A stretch of DNA of 64,000 bases from SABI01 sp963678555 (lineage in GTDB: Bacteria > Spirochaetota > Spirochaetia > Sphaerochaetales > Sphaerochaetaceae), in NCBI GenBank assembly GCA_963678555.2, contig CAXXJA010000002.1, positions 930,001 to 994,000 on the forward strand. The letters run 5' to 3'. A program made the translations under genes and the position numbers. The notes below the pieces were generated by a model. The model ran no database searches, was not told where the DNA came from, and saw only the letters and a program-made list of their open reading frames with translations. Positions within the stretch are counted from its first letter, which is position 1. Every line of letters starts with the position of its first letter. Positions 44,222 through 57,514 of the stretch are shown here, piece by piece.

Positions 44222-45241
44222 TCAGGGTATGTGGGCAATGACCCGCTCTATCTGCTGCACTTCCTTCTCCGTCAGAAAGGGATAGAGGGGAAACCGCATG
44301 GTCCGTGAAGCGACAGCTGCCGAACGGGGGTAGGAGATGAACGCGTCCCCGGCTTCATCAAGAAGGATATCCCGGAATGCACGCGAGGTTAGTATACCAT
44401 GTTTCTTGGCGAATGCCTCAGATTCTTCATACTTTCCTTCAAGGGTAAGGATGAAGGAATACCCGTTGTGAACATATCCCTCGTCCATCATGGCATAGCT
44501 GCGGTGCCTGTTTCTCTGACTTGCCAGAAAGAACCTCTGGTGAAAGCTTTCCCTGCGCAGGAGATTCTCCTGCATCTGGCCGAGCTGGATCAGCCCGAGA
44601 GCACTGTTCATATCACCGAGAGCGATGTGCTGATACACTTCCCTCACCTCTTTCTCGATTCCGTTGCAGAGAGATTCGTCAGCAAAAGCCACTGCAGCTC
44701 CACCTCCGCAGGAGACAATATCACTCTGTTCAAAACTCATGATCACGATGTCTGCAGCTGAACCCGATGCCAGACCATCTCTGGTACTGCCGAAGGATTG
44801 TGAGATATTGGCAATGACAGGCACCTCAACTGCCTCGTAGAGTGACTTCGGTGCCTGATATCCGTACATCTCATCTACAATAAGGGCTCCCAGAGCCTGT
44901 CCGGAGAGTTTCTGTTCATCCATGCAGAGCGTATCGGGGTCGATATCGACCATGACCGGCTCAAGTCCATACCTGGCAATCACCTGACGATACCAGGATG
45001 GGGCAAGTGCGGATACTCCTATGAGGGATCCCCTTTCAAGGTTCAGAGAGCGGAGTGCCAGTGACAGTGCATCAAGGATACTGCGAAGAGTGAACAGGCG
45101 TGCAGGATAGGACAGGTACTGCGAAAGAGCGTCTGCAAAACTATCTGTATTCTTCCCAATTCCGATATGTTCATCGGCCAGAGTCTGCAGAACAGCAGAC
45201 ATATCCCTGCGCCGGATAGTCGGTCTCTCCAGTTGAATCAT
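44222..45241 (-). CDS. DegT/DnrJ-fold protein lacking PLP-binding residues
   Basis: A 339-residue protein with the fold of DegT/DnrJ/EryC1 sugar aminotransferases: LFTLRSILDALSLALRSL near the start resembles the family's binding helix, GALIVDEMYGYQAP the domain core. The aligned PLP positions are changed: the usual DAAQ aspartate is Asn in IANISQSFGS, and the lysine of SFxxxKxxxxGEGG is Asp in SFEQSDIVSCGGG. It therefore probably does not bind PLP as a Schiff base. Start: ATG 45241 is preferred over earlier ATGs because it begins the family homology. It lies 12 bp before nadK. Role unknown. Confidence 0.7.
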   Translation of the reverse strand: MIQLERPTIRRRDMSAVLQTLADEHIGIGKNTDSFADALSQYLSYPARLFTLRSILDALSLALRSLNLERGSLIGVSALAPSWYRQVIARYGLEPVMVDIDPDTLCMDEQKLSGQALGALIVDEMYGYQAPKSLYEAVEVPVIANISQSFGSTRDGLASGSAADIVIMSFEQSDIVSCGGGAAVAFADESLCNGIEKEVREVYQHIALGDMNSALGLIQLGQMQENLLRRESFHQRFFLASQRNRHRSYAMMDEGYVHNGYSFILTLEGKYEESEAFAKKHGILTSRAFRDILLDEAGDAFISYPRSAAVASRTMRFPLYPFLTEKEVQQIERVIAHIP

Positions 45242-45281
45242 CATACTCAGAAGCATATGCAAGAAACCCATATTCATCAAG

Positions 45282-45312
45282 TGAAAAAGAGCTGTCGTGG
45301 AAGATACAGCTC
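45282..45312 (-). terminator. Minus-strand terminator upstream of the DegT-like gene
   Basis: On the minus strand GAGCTGT (45312-45306) and ACAGCTC (45295-45289) form a 7-bp stem followed by TTTTTC. It would stop transcription entering from the right, yet I find no intact minus-strand gene there before the rRNA terminator. Confidence 0.7.
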
Positions 45313-45543
45313 TTCATATACAGAGAACAGTTACCGATTCTATGCCGGCAGGATCTGCTGATCCGCAGTGTTCACTCCATCGGGAACCGTACAGTGCAGG
45401 TGCGTACCAAGACAAACAGCCCATCGCCAGGCATACCTGCTCTTGACAGATACTTTCCCACAGATAGAGTGTCATCAGTATCTCAGGCGAAACACAGGAA
45501 GGCAACGGGAGAGATCCGATTCTGAGAGAGGGAGTGGATTGTG

Positions 45544-46050
45544 ATGCGCCTGTCCATACTGATTGCAGTCCTGTTACTCTTTGGCGGAGTGCTCTACTCA
45601 TCAGCTGTCAGCTTTCATGCAGGGATCTCTGCACGTGCAGGCTTCTTCTCTTTGTATGCATCGGCAGAGGGCTAAGTAGAGTCAGCCCTGTCAGAGACTC
45701 TCTCCGTCGGTCTGACACAGCGCATCAGATACGGATTCACCTACCGTGAAATAATCGGCATGAGTGAACTGAGAACATACCTGTAGGAGGATCTGTTCGT
45801 CCATATCGAAGCTTCCTACCATCTGGTTCAGTCTCCGGTTGCAAATCCTGATTTCCAGTCCGTTGTTCTTCCCTATCTGGGTTTCTGACTCAATATTCCG
45901 TTCTCATCTGAACGAAACATCTATACTGTACCACGCATAGAAATGAACCAGTCATTCTTCCTCGGTGAAGAGGTGAGTCCGATGTATGCAGACCTGCCCT
46001 TCCCCATTGCTGGACAGGTATCTCTTGCGCTCGAATACCGCACAGAGTGA
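45544..46050 (+). pseudogene. Decayed exported (outer-membrane-like) protein gene with three in-frame stops
   Basis: From ATG 45544 one frame reads through 168 codons to TGA 46048, broken only by TAA at 45673, TAG and TGA further on, with no frameshift. The N-terminus MRLSILIAVLLLFGGVLYSS is a signal peptide with a cleavage site near SSAVS. The rest has alternating hydrophobic segments (LTQRIRYGFTYREI, HIEASYHLV, QVSLALEYRTE) like an outer-membrane beta-barrel repeat protein. A TTGACA at 45443-45448 and a GAGGGAG ribosome site remain. The relic lies between the DegT-like gene and the rRNA operon. Function unknown. Confidence 0.65.
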
Positions 46051-46170
46051 TGACCGCAGGAGATCGTGCCATACCGCCTTTCAGAATATGCTGAAGCCCC
46101 ACCTATCCGTACATCCGACACGAGAGTGAGGAAATTCATTGTGCCTTCATTGCGATCCAACCTCAGGACA

Positions 46171-46210
46171 CAAAAAAAGACTGAAGGACTCATGGTGAGA
46201 CTTCAGTCTT
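46171..46210 (-). terminator. Terminator of the rRNA operon
   Basis: Minus-strand AAGACTGAAG/CTTCAGTCTT 10-bp stem (46210-46201 with 46186-46177) followed by seven T, 45 bp past 5S. Confidence 0.9.
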
Positions 46211-46254
46211 AGTGTATATACAACTCACGTAGTGTGAGCAAAAGGAAAAAAAAA

Positions 46255-46367
46255 GATCCGGCAGCTACCTACTCTCCCGCTATAAGCAGTACCATCGGCG
46301 TGAAAGGGCTTGACTTCCGTGTTCGAGATGGGAACGGGTATGACACCTTTGCTCTGGCCACCGGATC
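46255..46367 (-). rRNA. rrf: 5S ribosomal RNA
   Basis: The minus strand reads the usual 5S core (CCCGTTCCCATCTCGAACACGG) and its ends GATCCGG and CCGGATC pair as helix I. A run of nine T follows directly. Confidence 0.92.
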
Positions 46368-46469
46368 AAGTTTACTCCAGATACACTACTCAGATAAGTC
46401 CGTGTATCCACCAGCAAACATCTAAGGAATTTCTCCCTAGAATCCTTGAAAGGATCTATATAATAATAT

Positions 46470-49444
<2,975 letters not shown>

Positions 49445-49491
49445 ATATTATCATATATATCCTTTCGCTATTCATGTAAAAAAACCATTAC

Positions 49492-49565
49492 TGGAGGCAA
49501 GGGGACTCGAACCCCTGACCCTCGGCTTGCAAAGCCGATGCTCTAGCCAACTGAGCTATGCCCCC
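49492..49565 (-). tRNA. tRNA-Ala (TGC) in the rRNA spacer
   Basis: Acceptor GGGGGCA/TGCCTCC, anticodon loop TTTGCAA (anticodon TGC), T arm with TTCGAGT. CCA is not encoded. It lies between 16S and 23S and is released from the rRNA precursor. Confidence 0.95.
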
Positions 49566-49701
49566 GTTGCAAATAAAAAAATAAGGAAGAAAGAGAGAAG
49601 CTGGTGTGTAAGGGGTATTCGGCAGACTCTCACTGCCAGGTCAACGACCTATTGTCTTAACTACTCCCTGATGTGAGATCAGGGATGAACCTTTCTTATC
49701 A

Positions 49702-51241
<1,540 letters not shown>

Positions 51242-51545
51242 TATAAGTTCCGGTATAAATACCGGAGTTATTCAACTTTAAGCCTTCCCCTGTCTTCTCG
51301 CGCCACCCTGTCTCCAGGATGACCAAACGTTAGCTTTTCACTTTCGTTCGTGAATTGACTTGGAAGCCCTTACACGTGACCACTGCCTTGCGGCTGTGAT
51401 CCCTTGCAAAAACTTGCTTAGCAAATAATTTTGCTGCTTCTCTCTTTCCTTCGCTTATTCATTGTAAAAAATCAATTCTTAATCCCGTTCTCACATCGTC
51501 ACCGTCATGATCTCGGGTTTCAATCAGCACTCTCAGTGAGCGTGC
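51242..51545 (-). other. rRNA operon leader
   Basis: About 300 bases between the promoter and 16S, without a gene on either strand. It holds a perfect 8-bp hairpin TCCGGTAT-AA-ATACCGGA at 51249-51266 just before 16S, likely for processing. I did not find a clear boxA. Confidence 0.6.
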
Positions 51546-51551
51546 TCGCCT

Positions 51552-51580
51552 AAGATACAATAACCGGTAACCAGTGTCAA
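51552..51580 (-). promoter_or_regulatory. Promoter of the rRNA operon
   Basis: Minus-strand consensus TTGACA (51580-51575), 17-bp spacer, TATCTT (51557-51552), with an A/T-rich stretch upstream that could act as an UP element. 51581-51807 beyond it holds only the adk leader. Confidence 0.85.
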
Positions 51581-51807
51581 TAGGATTATCTGTTATTTTG
51601 TGTCTGTTTCTAAGCATCTTCAACCGTTTCAGGTCTCCCTTGCGACAGGCAACGAATGGGATACTACCTGTTTTGCATCGGTATGTCTAGGGGGATCAGG
51701 ATTTTTTTTCACTTTTTTCTTTAAGGGGCGACAAACCCCGGTTCTCCTGCTATTCTTCACACTGTATTACCATCAGATTATTCATGGGTTAAGGAGAAAA
51801 ACAGAAG

Positions 51808-52437
51808 ATGAATCTAGTATTACTCGGACCTCCCGGAGCAGGGAAAGGGACGATCGCGGGAATTGTTCGTGAAAAACTCGGCATTCCCCACATCTCTACC
51901 GGCGATCTGTTCAGAGCGGCTATCAAGAACGAGACTCCTCTCGGTCTCAAGGTGAAGGCGATACTGGCAAGCGGCGAACTGGTTCCCGACAGTGTGACCG
52001 TAGATATGGTAAAAGAACGTATCGCGTTACCGGACTGTGCCAAAGGAATGCTCCTTGACGGGTTCCCTCGAACGGTCTATCAGGCTGATGAGCTTGCTAA
52101 GATGGTGAAGATCGACCATGTCGTCAACTTCTCTCTTTCGGAAGAGAGTGTTGTAAAACGTCTCAGTGGACGCAGGATGTGTGTAAGTACCGGAAAAATC
52201 TATCACATCATCTACAATCCCCCGAAAGTTGAAGGGAAGGATGATGAAACCGGCGAGCCACTCATTCAGCGGGATGACGATAAGGAAGATGCCATCCGCA
52301 ACCGATTGAAGGTCTATCAGGAATCAACAGAACCCCTGATCACCTACTACAGGGACAAGGGTCTGCTTAAAACCATCGATGCCTCGGCAGCACCTGATGT
52401 GGTGGCTGAGAGTTTCCTCTCTGCTATCAATGCCTGA
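51808..52437 (+). CDS. adk: Adenylate kinase
   Basis: Converts ATP + AMP to 2 ADP. The 209-residue long-form enzyme has P-loop LLGPPGAGKGTIAG, STGDLFRAAIK, the AMP region LLDGFPRTVYQADEL and LID domain RRMCVSTGKIYHIIYNPPK. The LID has lost the four-cysteine zinc site of Gram-positive enzymes: only one Cys remains and the others are Thr, Asp and Gly, so it is held by hydrogen bonds as in E. coli. AAGGAG lies before the ATG; own terminator. Confidence 0.97.
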   Translation: MNLVLLGPPGAGKGTIAGIVREKLGIPHISTGDLFRAAIKNETPLGLKVKAILASGELVPDSVTVDMVKERIALPDCAKGMLLDGFPRTVYQADELAKMVKIDHVVNFSLSEESVVKRLSGRRMCVSTGKIYHIIYNPPKVEGKDDETGEPLIQRDDDKEDAIRNRLKVYQESTEPLITYYRDKGLLKTIDASAAPDVVAESFLSAINA

Positions 52438-52443
52438 TGTCAG

Positions 52444-52470
52444 AAACCCTCCTTCACCGGAGGGTTTTTT
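52444..52470 (+). terminator. Terminator of adk
   Basis: ACCCTCC (52446-52452) and GGAGGGT (52459-52465) with a 6-base loop and TTTTTT. It overlaps the 3' end of the convergent TPR lipoprotein gene, whose stop codon is in the loop and arm. Confidence 0.88.
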
Positions 52471-53029
52471 CATAATCCAGCACCTCGCTCCAGCCCGCAC
52501 TGTCCTGAACGGATGCATCAGCAAGGATTTCGAGCACCTCCAGAGAGTCAGGGTGGTAGGTGTACAGGGTGCGGGCAACAGTAACAGCCTCCTGCGCCCT
52601 CCCCTGTTCTCTGAGGACACGTATCAGGATAAGGCCGTTCTCCAGATCGTAGGGATTGTGTTCATGCCTCTCACGGTACAGCTGAAGAGCTGATTCCCTC
52701 CGGCCCGCCTCAAGCAGCAGGAGAGCTTTGATCCCGTAGTACCTGTACCATGAGTCCTGATCAACCAGTATCAGTCGATCGATCAGCTCAAGGCCCCGTC
52801 GTATATCCTCGGTCACCAGGGCATGTTCGAGCGCAAGTGAAAGAACCTCGACCGACTCACCGGATTCCTTCAGCAATTCACGGATACTTCTGGATGCACT
52901 CTCGTAGTCACCTTCATACAGAGCCTGCTGTGCATCCCCGTAGTGCTCCTCATAGACAGAACTGCTGGCGCAGCCGGTACCAATGAGAACTGGCAGCAGG
53001 GACAGAAGAAGAATTCCGATCCTTACCAT
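52454..53029 (-). CDS. TPR-repeat lipoprotein
   Basis: A 191-residue lipoprotein: signal peptide MVRIGILLLSLLPVLIGTGC with lipobox IGTGC, then five or so helix-turn-helix units of TPR type (DAQQALYEGDYESASRSI; ALLLLEAGRRESALQLYRE; LIRVLREQGRAQEAVTVA). TPR lipoproteins often scaffold envelope complexes; no partner is visible. It starts 5 bp after the phosphoribosyltransferase gene and is probably co-transcribed with it. Confidence 0.85.
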   Translation of the reverse strand: MVRIGILLLSLLPVLIGTGCASSSVYEEHYGDAQQALYEGDYESASRSIRELLKESGESVEVLSLALEHALVTEDIRRGLELIDRLILVDQDSWYRYYGIKALLLLEAGRRESALQLYRERHEHNPYDLENGLILIRVLREQGRAQEAVTVARTLYTYHPDSLEVLEILADASVQDSAGWSEVLDYEKTLR

Positions 53030-53034
53030 GGGAT

Positions 53035-54108
53035 TCAGCTCCTTACGTGCCCCCCGAGCACCGTTGACTCAATCTCTTTGACCTGGTCCCGATAGAGGTT
53101 GGTGATCGTCGTTCCGTAATCGGCCATAAGCTGGATCATATTCCTCGGGTTGTCGGGAAGGTCCTGACCGTTGAGACGGTCACCCGCGTCTCCGAGACCG
53201 GGAAGGATATAGGCTTTCTCATTGAGAATCGGGTCCATCCAGAGTGTATGAACATGAGCATTCTCGATAGCACGTACCACCCTGAGCGAGCCCTTCAGGG
53301 CTGAAATTACCGTAATGAACCGGATTGACTTCGGCTTCACCCCCTGACTCTCCAGATATTTCACGATCGTGACGAGGGATCCTCCGGTTGCATTCATCGG
53401 GTCCGCAAAGACCAGGTCCTTGCCTTCAAGAAGGGAAAGGTCGAAGAACGAACGGTTCAGATCAAGCAGGTAATCCATATTCTTCTCCTTCTTGGAATCA
53501 TCCCGCTTGATCTTGAACAGCGCGAAGGGAGTGATATAGTTATTGCTCGAGTATTCCTGAATCTCCTTCGAGATGATCATGGAGGGCAGCAGTGCTCCCC
53601 GAAGCATCACGCACATCACCGAGTTCTCTATGAACTGATCCACATCCGGAATCTTGTGAATCGCATAATTCTGAACGGGGAAGGCAACGGGAGTTCTCGT
53701 GACGATGGAACGCTTTGAAGGAAGCGCCCGGTCCGCATATACATGGGCGAACAACAGCTCGTATGCCCTCTGTATATAATAGAGGAATTCCTCGCGGCTG
53801 GTCTGAGGTTTTCTCAGTTTAAAGATCAGGCGACTGGCGGCGCCGTGCTGCTCCTTGGGGGTCTCAAATGAGTATACGTGGATTCTGTCCTGTTCTGAGA
53901 CCACCTGCTTCAGATACTTTCCTATCCGCTCGAACACCCGGGTCATCTCCTGCTTGGTCGCTTCATCGTGGAGGAGGGACGGGTCCCCCATTCTGTTGAA
54001 CAGGTCGGTTGTTTCCTCATAGATCGCATGCATCTCTTCAAGATGAGCGATATCTTGGGAAGTGAGATACCCATCCAGGTCCGTTGCGTGTAGGGTCACT
54101 GTATTCAT
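53035..54108 (-). CDS. upp: Uracil phosphoribosyltransferase with N-terminal extension
   Basis: Residues about 150-350 are a uracil phosphoribosyltransferase: PRPP-loop FADPMNATGGS (usual DPMLATGGS), and the uracil-binding YILPGLGDAGDRLNG. It would turn uracil + PRPP into UMP (salvage). About 150 residues precede this domain, rich in helices (IAHLEEMHAIYEETTDLFN) and unlike bacterial Upp, which has about 210 residues in total. A lysine-rich insert (KIKRDDSKKEKN) also interrupts the core. The extension could be regulatory or the protein could have another nucleobase partner. GAGGT precedes ATG 54108. Confidence 0.8.
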   Translation of the reverse strand: MNTVTLHATDLDGYLTSQDIAHLEEMHAIYEETTDLFNRMGDPSLLHDEATKQEMTRVFERIGKYLKQVVSEQDRIHVYSFETPKEQHGAASRLIFKLRKPQTSREEFLYYIQRAYELLFAHVYADRALPSKRSIVTRTPVAFPVQNYAIHKIPDVDQFIENSVMCVMLRGALLPSMIISKEIQEYSSNNYITPFALFKIKRDDSKKEKNMDYLLDLNRSFFDLSLLEGKDLVFADPMNATGGSLVTIVKYLESQGVKPKSIRFITVISALKGSLRVVRAIENAHVHTLWMDPILNEKAYILPGLGDAGDRLNGQDLPDNPRNMIQLMADYGTTITNLYRDQVKEIESTVLGGHVRS

Positions 54109-54342
54109 ATGCGTCTCATTACCTCATGTATCGTTCTTTTTCGGGCAATACCGAACCTGATTCGGAATTACCCGAGCACAGGGAGAAGTGTACCGCAAGA
54201 ATGGCTGTTGGACAACATCCAAGAGAAAAAGAAGAGTCTATGAATGACGCTGAAGAAAAAAGGGGATGAGGAAACCTGGAGGCAGTCTCCCCCGGGCGGA
54301 ACTGTCTGCCGGACACGAAGCGCAGGTTAATCAGAAGAACCA

Positions 54343-54369
54343 AAAAAAGGCACCCTGATAAAAGGTGCC
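54343..54369 (-). terminator. Terminator of tRNA-Glu(TTC)
   Basis: Minus-strand GGCACC/GGTGCC stem (54369-54364 with 54355-54350) followed by seven T. The stretch 54109-54342 between it and the upp start holds no gene I can support. Confidence 0.85.
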
Positions 54370-54377
54370 GTGAACAA

Positions 54378-54449
54378 CATCTCCAGGGGGAATTGAACCC
54401 CCGTTGCCGGGATGAAAACCCGGTGTCCTAACCACTAGACGATGGAGAC
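54378..54449 (-). tRNA. tRNA-Glu (TTC)
   Basis: Acceptor GTCTCCA/TGGAGAT, anticodon stem CCGGG/CCCGG with loop TTTTCAT (anticodon TTC), T arm CGGGG/CCCCC-type with TTCAATT; discriminator G, no encoded CCA. It has its own promoter and terminator. Confidence 0.94.
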
Positions 54450-54464
54450 TAGAAATCGTATGGA

Positions 54465-54493
54465 CTTGTACCATGCCGGCTGGAAAACGTCAA
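54465..54493 (-). promoter_or_regulatory. Promoter of tRNA-Glu(TTC)
   Basis: Minus-strand TTGACG (54493-54488), 17-bp spacer, TACAAG (54470-54465) with an extended TG one base before the -10 box. Confidence 0.65.
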
Positions 54494-54584
54494 GTAGTTC
54501 TCCGGTATTTCTTTTTTTTTACCCTGAAGCAGACTCTTTACAGTATCCTGTTGTATACTCACACTGTCCTGACAGGAGGAGAAG

Positions 54585-55544
54585 ATGACGATAGTGATTC
54601 TAGATGGCTATACTGCAAACCCGGGAGATCTTTCCTGGGAGTGCATTGAGGAATGCGGGGAACTCACGGTGTACGACAGGACGCCCGCTCGCCAGATACC
54701 TCAGCGGATCAGGGATGCCCATATCATTCTCACCAACGACTACAGCCTTTCTGAGCGGGAACTCACAGGAGCGGAGCATCTGGAATATATCGGTGTACTT
54801 GCCACAGGCTATAACGGCATTGATCTTTCCTACACCTCGTCCCGCGGTATCTGTGTCACCAACGTTCCCTCCTACAGCACCGATTCTGTTGCTCAGCACA
54901 CCTTCGCCCTGATCCTGGAGGCCACCAACCATGTGGGAGAGTATGCTCATCGTGTACAACAGGGACAATGGGTAGACAGTGAGGATCCCACCTTCTATAT
55001 CACATCTCATCTCAGTGAACTCCATGGAAAGACTCTGGGAATCATAGGCTACGGCAGTATCGGCTCCCAGGTCGCCCGGATCGCCCGTGCCTTCGGCATG
55101 ACCATCAGGGCCTACCACCCCGCAAAGGTCGGGCAGAGTTTGACCGAGGGAGGGGAGTATGTCTCTCTCCGGAACCTCTGCACCAGCAGCGACATCATCT
55201 CGCTCCACGCACCTCTGACTGCGTCGACCACCGGCATTATCGGAAAAGAAGAACTGGAAGCAATGGCCCCCCATACCATCCTGATAAACACCTCCCGGGG
55301 AGCACTCATCGATGAGGATGCCCTTCATGACGCTCTGAAGAATCAGAGCATCGCCCTCGCCTGCCTCGATGTTCTGTCGGAGGAACCCATGAAGCCGGAC
55401 CATCCGCTCCTGTCCGTGAAAAACTGTATCATCACCCCTCATGTTGCATGGGCACCGGTGGAAGCCCGCAGAAGACTGATACAGACGGCCTGTGAGAATG
55501 TACGCAGCTACCTTGCCGGGACACCGGTAAATGTCGTCACCTGA
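54585..55544 (+). CDS. D-2-hydroxyacid dehydrogenase
   Basis: An NAD(P)-dependent 2-hydroxyacid dehydrogenase of 319 residues, closest in character to glycerate/hydroxypyruvate reductases. Rossmann motif GKTLGIIGYGSIGSQVAR (about 146-163); catalytic Arg in NTSRGALIDEDAL, Glu in VLSEEPM, His in ITPHVAWAPVEAR. The substrate (glycerate, glyoxylate or another) cannot be fixed. AGGAGG before ATG 54585. 55545-55789 after it shows only a poly-A stretch and the start of the lipoprotein repeat. Confidence 0.9.
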   Translation: MTIVILDGYTANPGDLSWECIEECGELTVYDRTPARQIPQRIRDAHIILTNDYSLSERELTGAEHLEYIGVLATGYNGIDLSYTSSRGICVTNVPSYSTDSVAQHTFALILEATNHVGEYAHRVQQGQWVDSEDPTFYITSHLSELHGKTLGIIGYGSIGSQVARIARAFGMTIRAYHPAKVGQSLTEGGEYVSLRNLCTSSDIISLHAPLTASTTGIIGKEELEAMAPHTILINTSRGALIDEDALHDALKNQSIALACLDVLSEEPMKPDHPLLSVKNCIITPHVAWAPVEARRRLIQTACENVRSYLAGTPVNVVT

Positions 55545-55756
55545 GAGACAGGACCCGATTCGCAGTGCCTGAACCCTCTATGTCATAACAAGGCCTATCA
55601 GAAAAAAAACCTTGCTCATTTCATCTGTGTCAGCGATACTGAAAACACAGGTAATTCAATAAATACTGCATGGATAGGCATGAAAGACAAAAGGCCAAAC
55701 ACCGGCAGCCTCATGTCAGATGTCCTCTAAGGCATTGTTGCCGATCAAGGTTCTTC

Positions 55757-57267
55757 ATGACGCATCCGCCATGTGGTAGAGGAGTATGTATGAGACGAAA
55801 CTTTGCTGCAATTCCGGCACTGGCATCTGTCCTTATTGTGAGTACGCTCATTCTCATCACCTCGTGCCTCTCGATGAGCGAGCGAGCGCTGGGAGAACTG
55901 AACTCCGGAAACTACATCGAAGCAGCCAGGTACGCATTCGAAGCCCTGAGAGAGGAACCGGGAGATACTGCAACACGAACAGTGCTTGAGCAGAGCTACG
56001 CACGGGCCAACAGTGAGTGGAGTGCATCGATCGAACAGGCACTTGCACAGGAACAGCCGCAGAGGCAGGAGCAGGCACTTGCCCTGTATGATGATCTGAT
56101 TGCCCTTCACACGCTCTTCCTGCAGAACGACTACACCTCAGTGAACCCCGCTCCGGATCCGTATGGACTGCAGGAGGAACGGGATGCAGTGCAGAAGGAT
56201 ATTGCACAGCTCTACCTGAACATTGCCAGTGAACTCTATTATCAGGGGACACGCGAGAGTGCAATGCAGGCAGTTCCCCTGATCCGAACGGCATTTTCTC
56301 TTGATCCCGACCTGGAGAACAGATTCTCCTACCTCCTCGACAATGCTATGAAGGCGGCCACGATACGGGTCTTCGTGTTTACCGGTCCCGACACGAACTT
56401 CTACCTCAACGGTGTGGAAATCGTTGCCCATCTGGAAGACCTCCTTGACTCCCGTGAATTTGTGGAGGCGGTCAGGGTACCTGCCAGATACGCTGCGCCT
56501 GTCGATGACGACCACAATGCGAAAGATTTCGCACGGGGCCATGGAGCTGAACTGATGCTTCACATCGAGCCTTCAACCACGTATTCGGTGCAGACAAAAC
56601 AGGAGAGCAACTCTCTCAGCATAGCTACCTGGGATATGGAACACACCTACCTTGAAGCGTCAGGAGCATCACAGGTACGGATGGTCCTCATCGACCTCTC
56701 CGATGATTCGGTGCTGCTTGACAGCACGATCGACGTCTCCGAGGCCATGAAGAGCGGAGTCACGTTGCATGCAGTCAAGGCGACAGGGACGAAACGCCTC
56801 CAGCTCCCTGCCATGCAGCAGCCTCGAGACCTGAGATTTCACTCGGTACCGGCCACAGTCACCAGAAGCAACCTGAACAGCAGCCTGATCATGGCAGGCG
56901 TAGATATGCCCGACTGGGGATTCGAGACAGGGCTGGAACCCTTTTCTGTCACGAAATTTGATCTGAGCAGCTACAGAAGCCTGGCAGAGCTCGAGAACCT
57001 GAAACGGATCAACGATCACACCTTCTTCCTCTTCGATGTAATCGAGTATGATCCCTACAGTGATGGTCAGCTCTCCTATGACTATACCTACGGAGCATAC
57101 CTGGGTGAGGGCGCAGACGGTCGGCTGGCGACATCAGCCTCTGATAGAGCGCTGCACCAGGCTTTCGAGCAGATACTCACAAGCCAGGAATCAAAGGAAA
57201 TACTGCAAAAGCGGTTCCTTGAGACCTTCTACCGGAAGACGATAGCCGAGGCAGTCGCAAAGGCTTC
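55757..57267 (+). repeat. 1.5-kb direct repeat, copy A
   Basis: Matches 61517-63027 base for base at a constant offset of 5,760 with about 11 substitutions and no gap by my reading. Identity starts at ATG 55757 and stops 16 bases before the end of the gene; flanks on both sides are unrelated. Confidence 0.95.
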
Positions 57268-57283
57268 CGAAGGACTGTTCTGA
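55790..57283 (+). CDS. Large lipoprotein with TPR-like N-terminus, copy A
   Basis: A 497-residue lipoprotein of unknown function. ATG 55790 is chosen for its GAGGAG site and because it gives a normal signal peptide (MRRNFAAIPALASVLIVSTL) with lipobox ITSC; an in-frame ATG at 55757 would add 11 residues. After the lipid Cys, residues 28-180 are helical and TPR-like (ALGELNSGNYIEAARYAFEAL; SELYYQGTRESAMQAVPLI). Then comes a mixed domain with IRVFVFTGPDTNFYLNGVEI and ARGHGAELMLHIEPSTTYS and a C-terminal helix (EILQKRFLETFYRKTIAEAV). Copy B at 61550 differs by a few residues. Probably an envelope protein. Confidence 0.85.
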   Translation: MRRNFAAIPALASVLIVSTLILITSCLSMSERALGELNSGNYIEAARYAFEALREEPGDTATRTVLEQSYARANSEWSASIEQALAQEQPQRQEQALALYDDLIALHTLFLQNDYTSVNPAPDPYGLQEERDAVQKDIAQLYLNIASELYYQGTRESAMQAVPLIRTAFSLDPDLENRFSYLLDNAMKAATIRVFVFTGPDTNFYLNGVEIVAHLEDLLDSREFVEAVRVPARYAAPVDDDHNAKDFARGHGAELMLHIEPSTTYSVQTKQESNSLSIATWDMEHTYLEASGASQVRMVLIDLSDDSVLLDSTIDVSEAMKSGVTLHAVKATGTKRLQLPAMQQPRDLRFHSVPATVTRSNLNSSLIMAGVDMPDWGFETGLEPFSVTKFDLSSYRSLAELENLKRINDHTFFLFDVIEYDPYSDGQLSYDYTYGAYLGEGADGRLATSASDRALHQAFEQILTSQESKEILQKRFLETFYRKTIAEAVAKASEGLF

Positions 57284-57306
57284 CCAGCCATCTCTGACCT
57301 GTGAAA

Positions 57307-57334
57307 GAGGGAGAGTTGATAAGGACTCTCCCTC
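57307..57334 (+). terminator. Hairpin after lipoprotein copy A
   Basis: GAGGGAGAGT (57307-57316) and ACTCTCCCTC (57325-57334), a perfect 10-bp stem, followed by a moderately T-rich stretch. The sequence differs from the terminator after copy B. Confidence 0.7.
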
Positions 57335-57514
57335 ATCGTCTGTTTGTTTACTTAGAGACGAACTGCAGCACATTCCTTTTCCCTTTTGAAAATCAGAAGT
57401 CCTATCCAAATGATAGTTGAACCACGATCTATACACCGGGAATGCTCTCCATGTTTCCCCTAGTCTATGAATACATGATTCAGAACAAACTGATTGTTTA
57501 TTCAGCCAACAACA

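Noticed and set aside
45314..45601. 95-codon minus-strand frame ending at the orphan terminator
   Set aside because: Cys/Ser-rich composition without motifs or a good ribosome site, and overlapping the 5' end of the relic; only the terminator position speaks for it.
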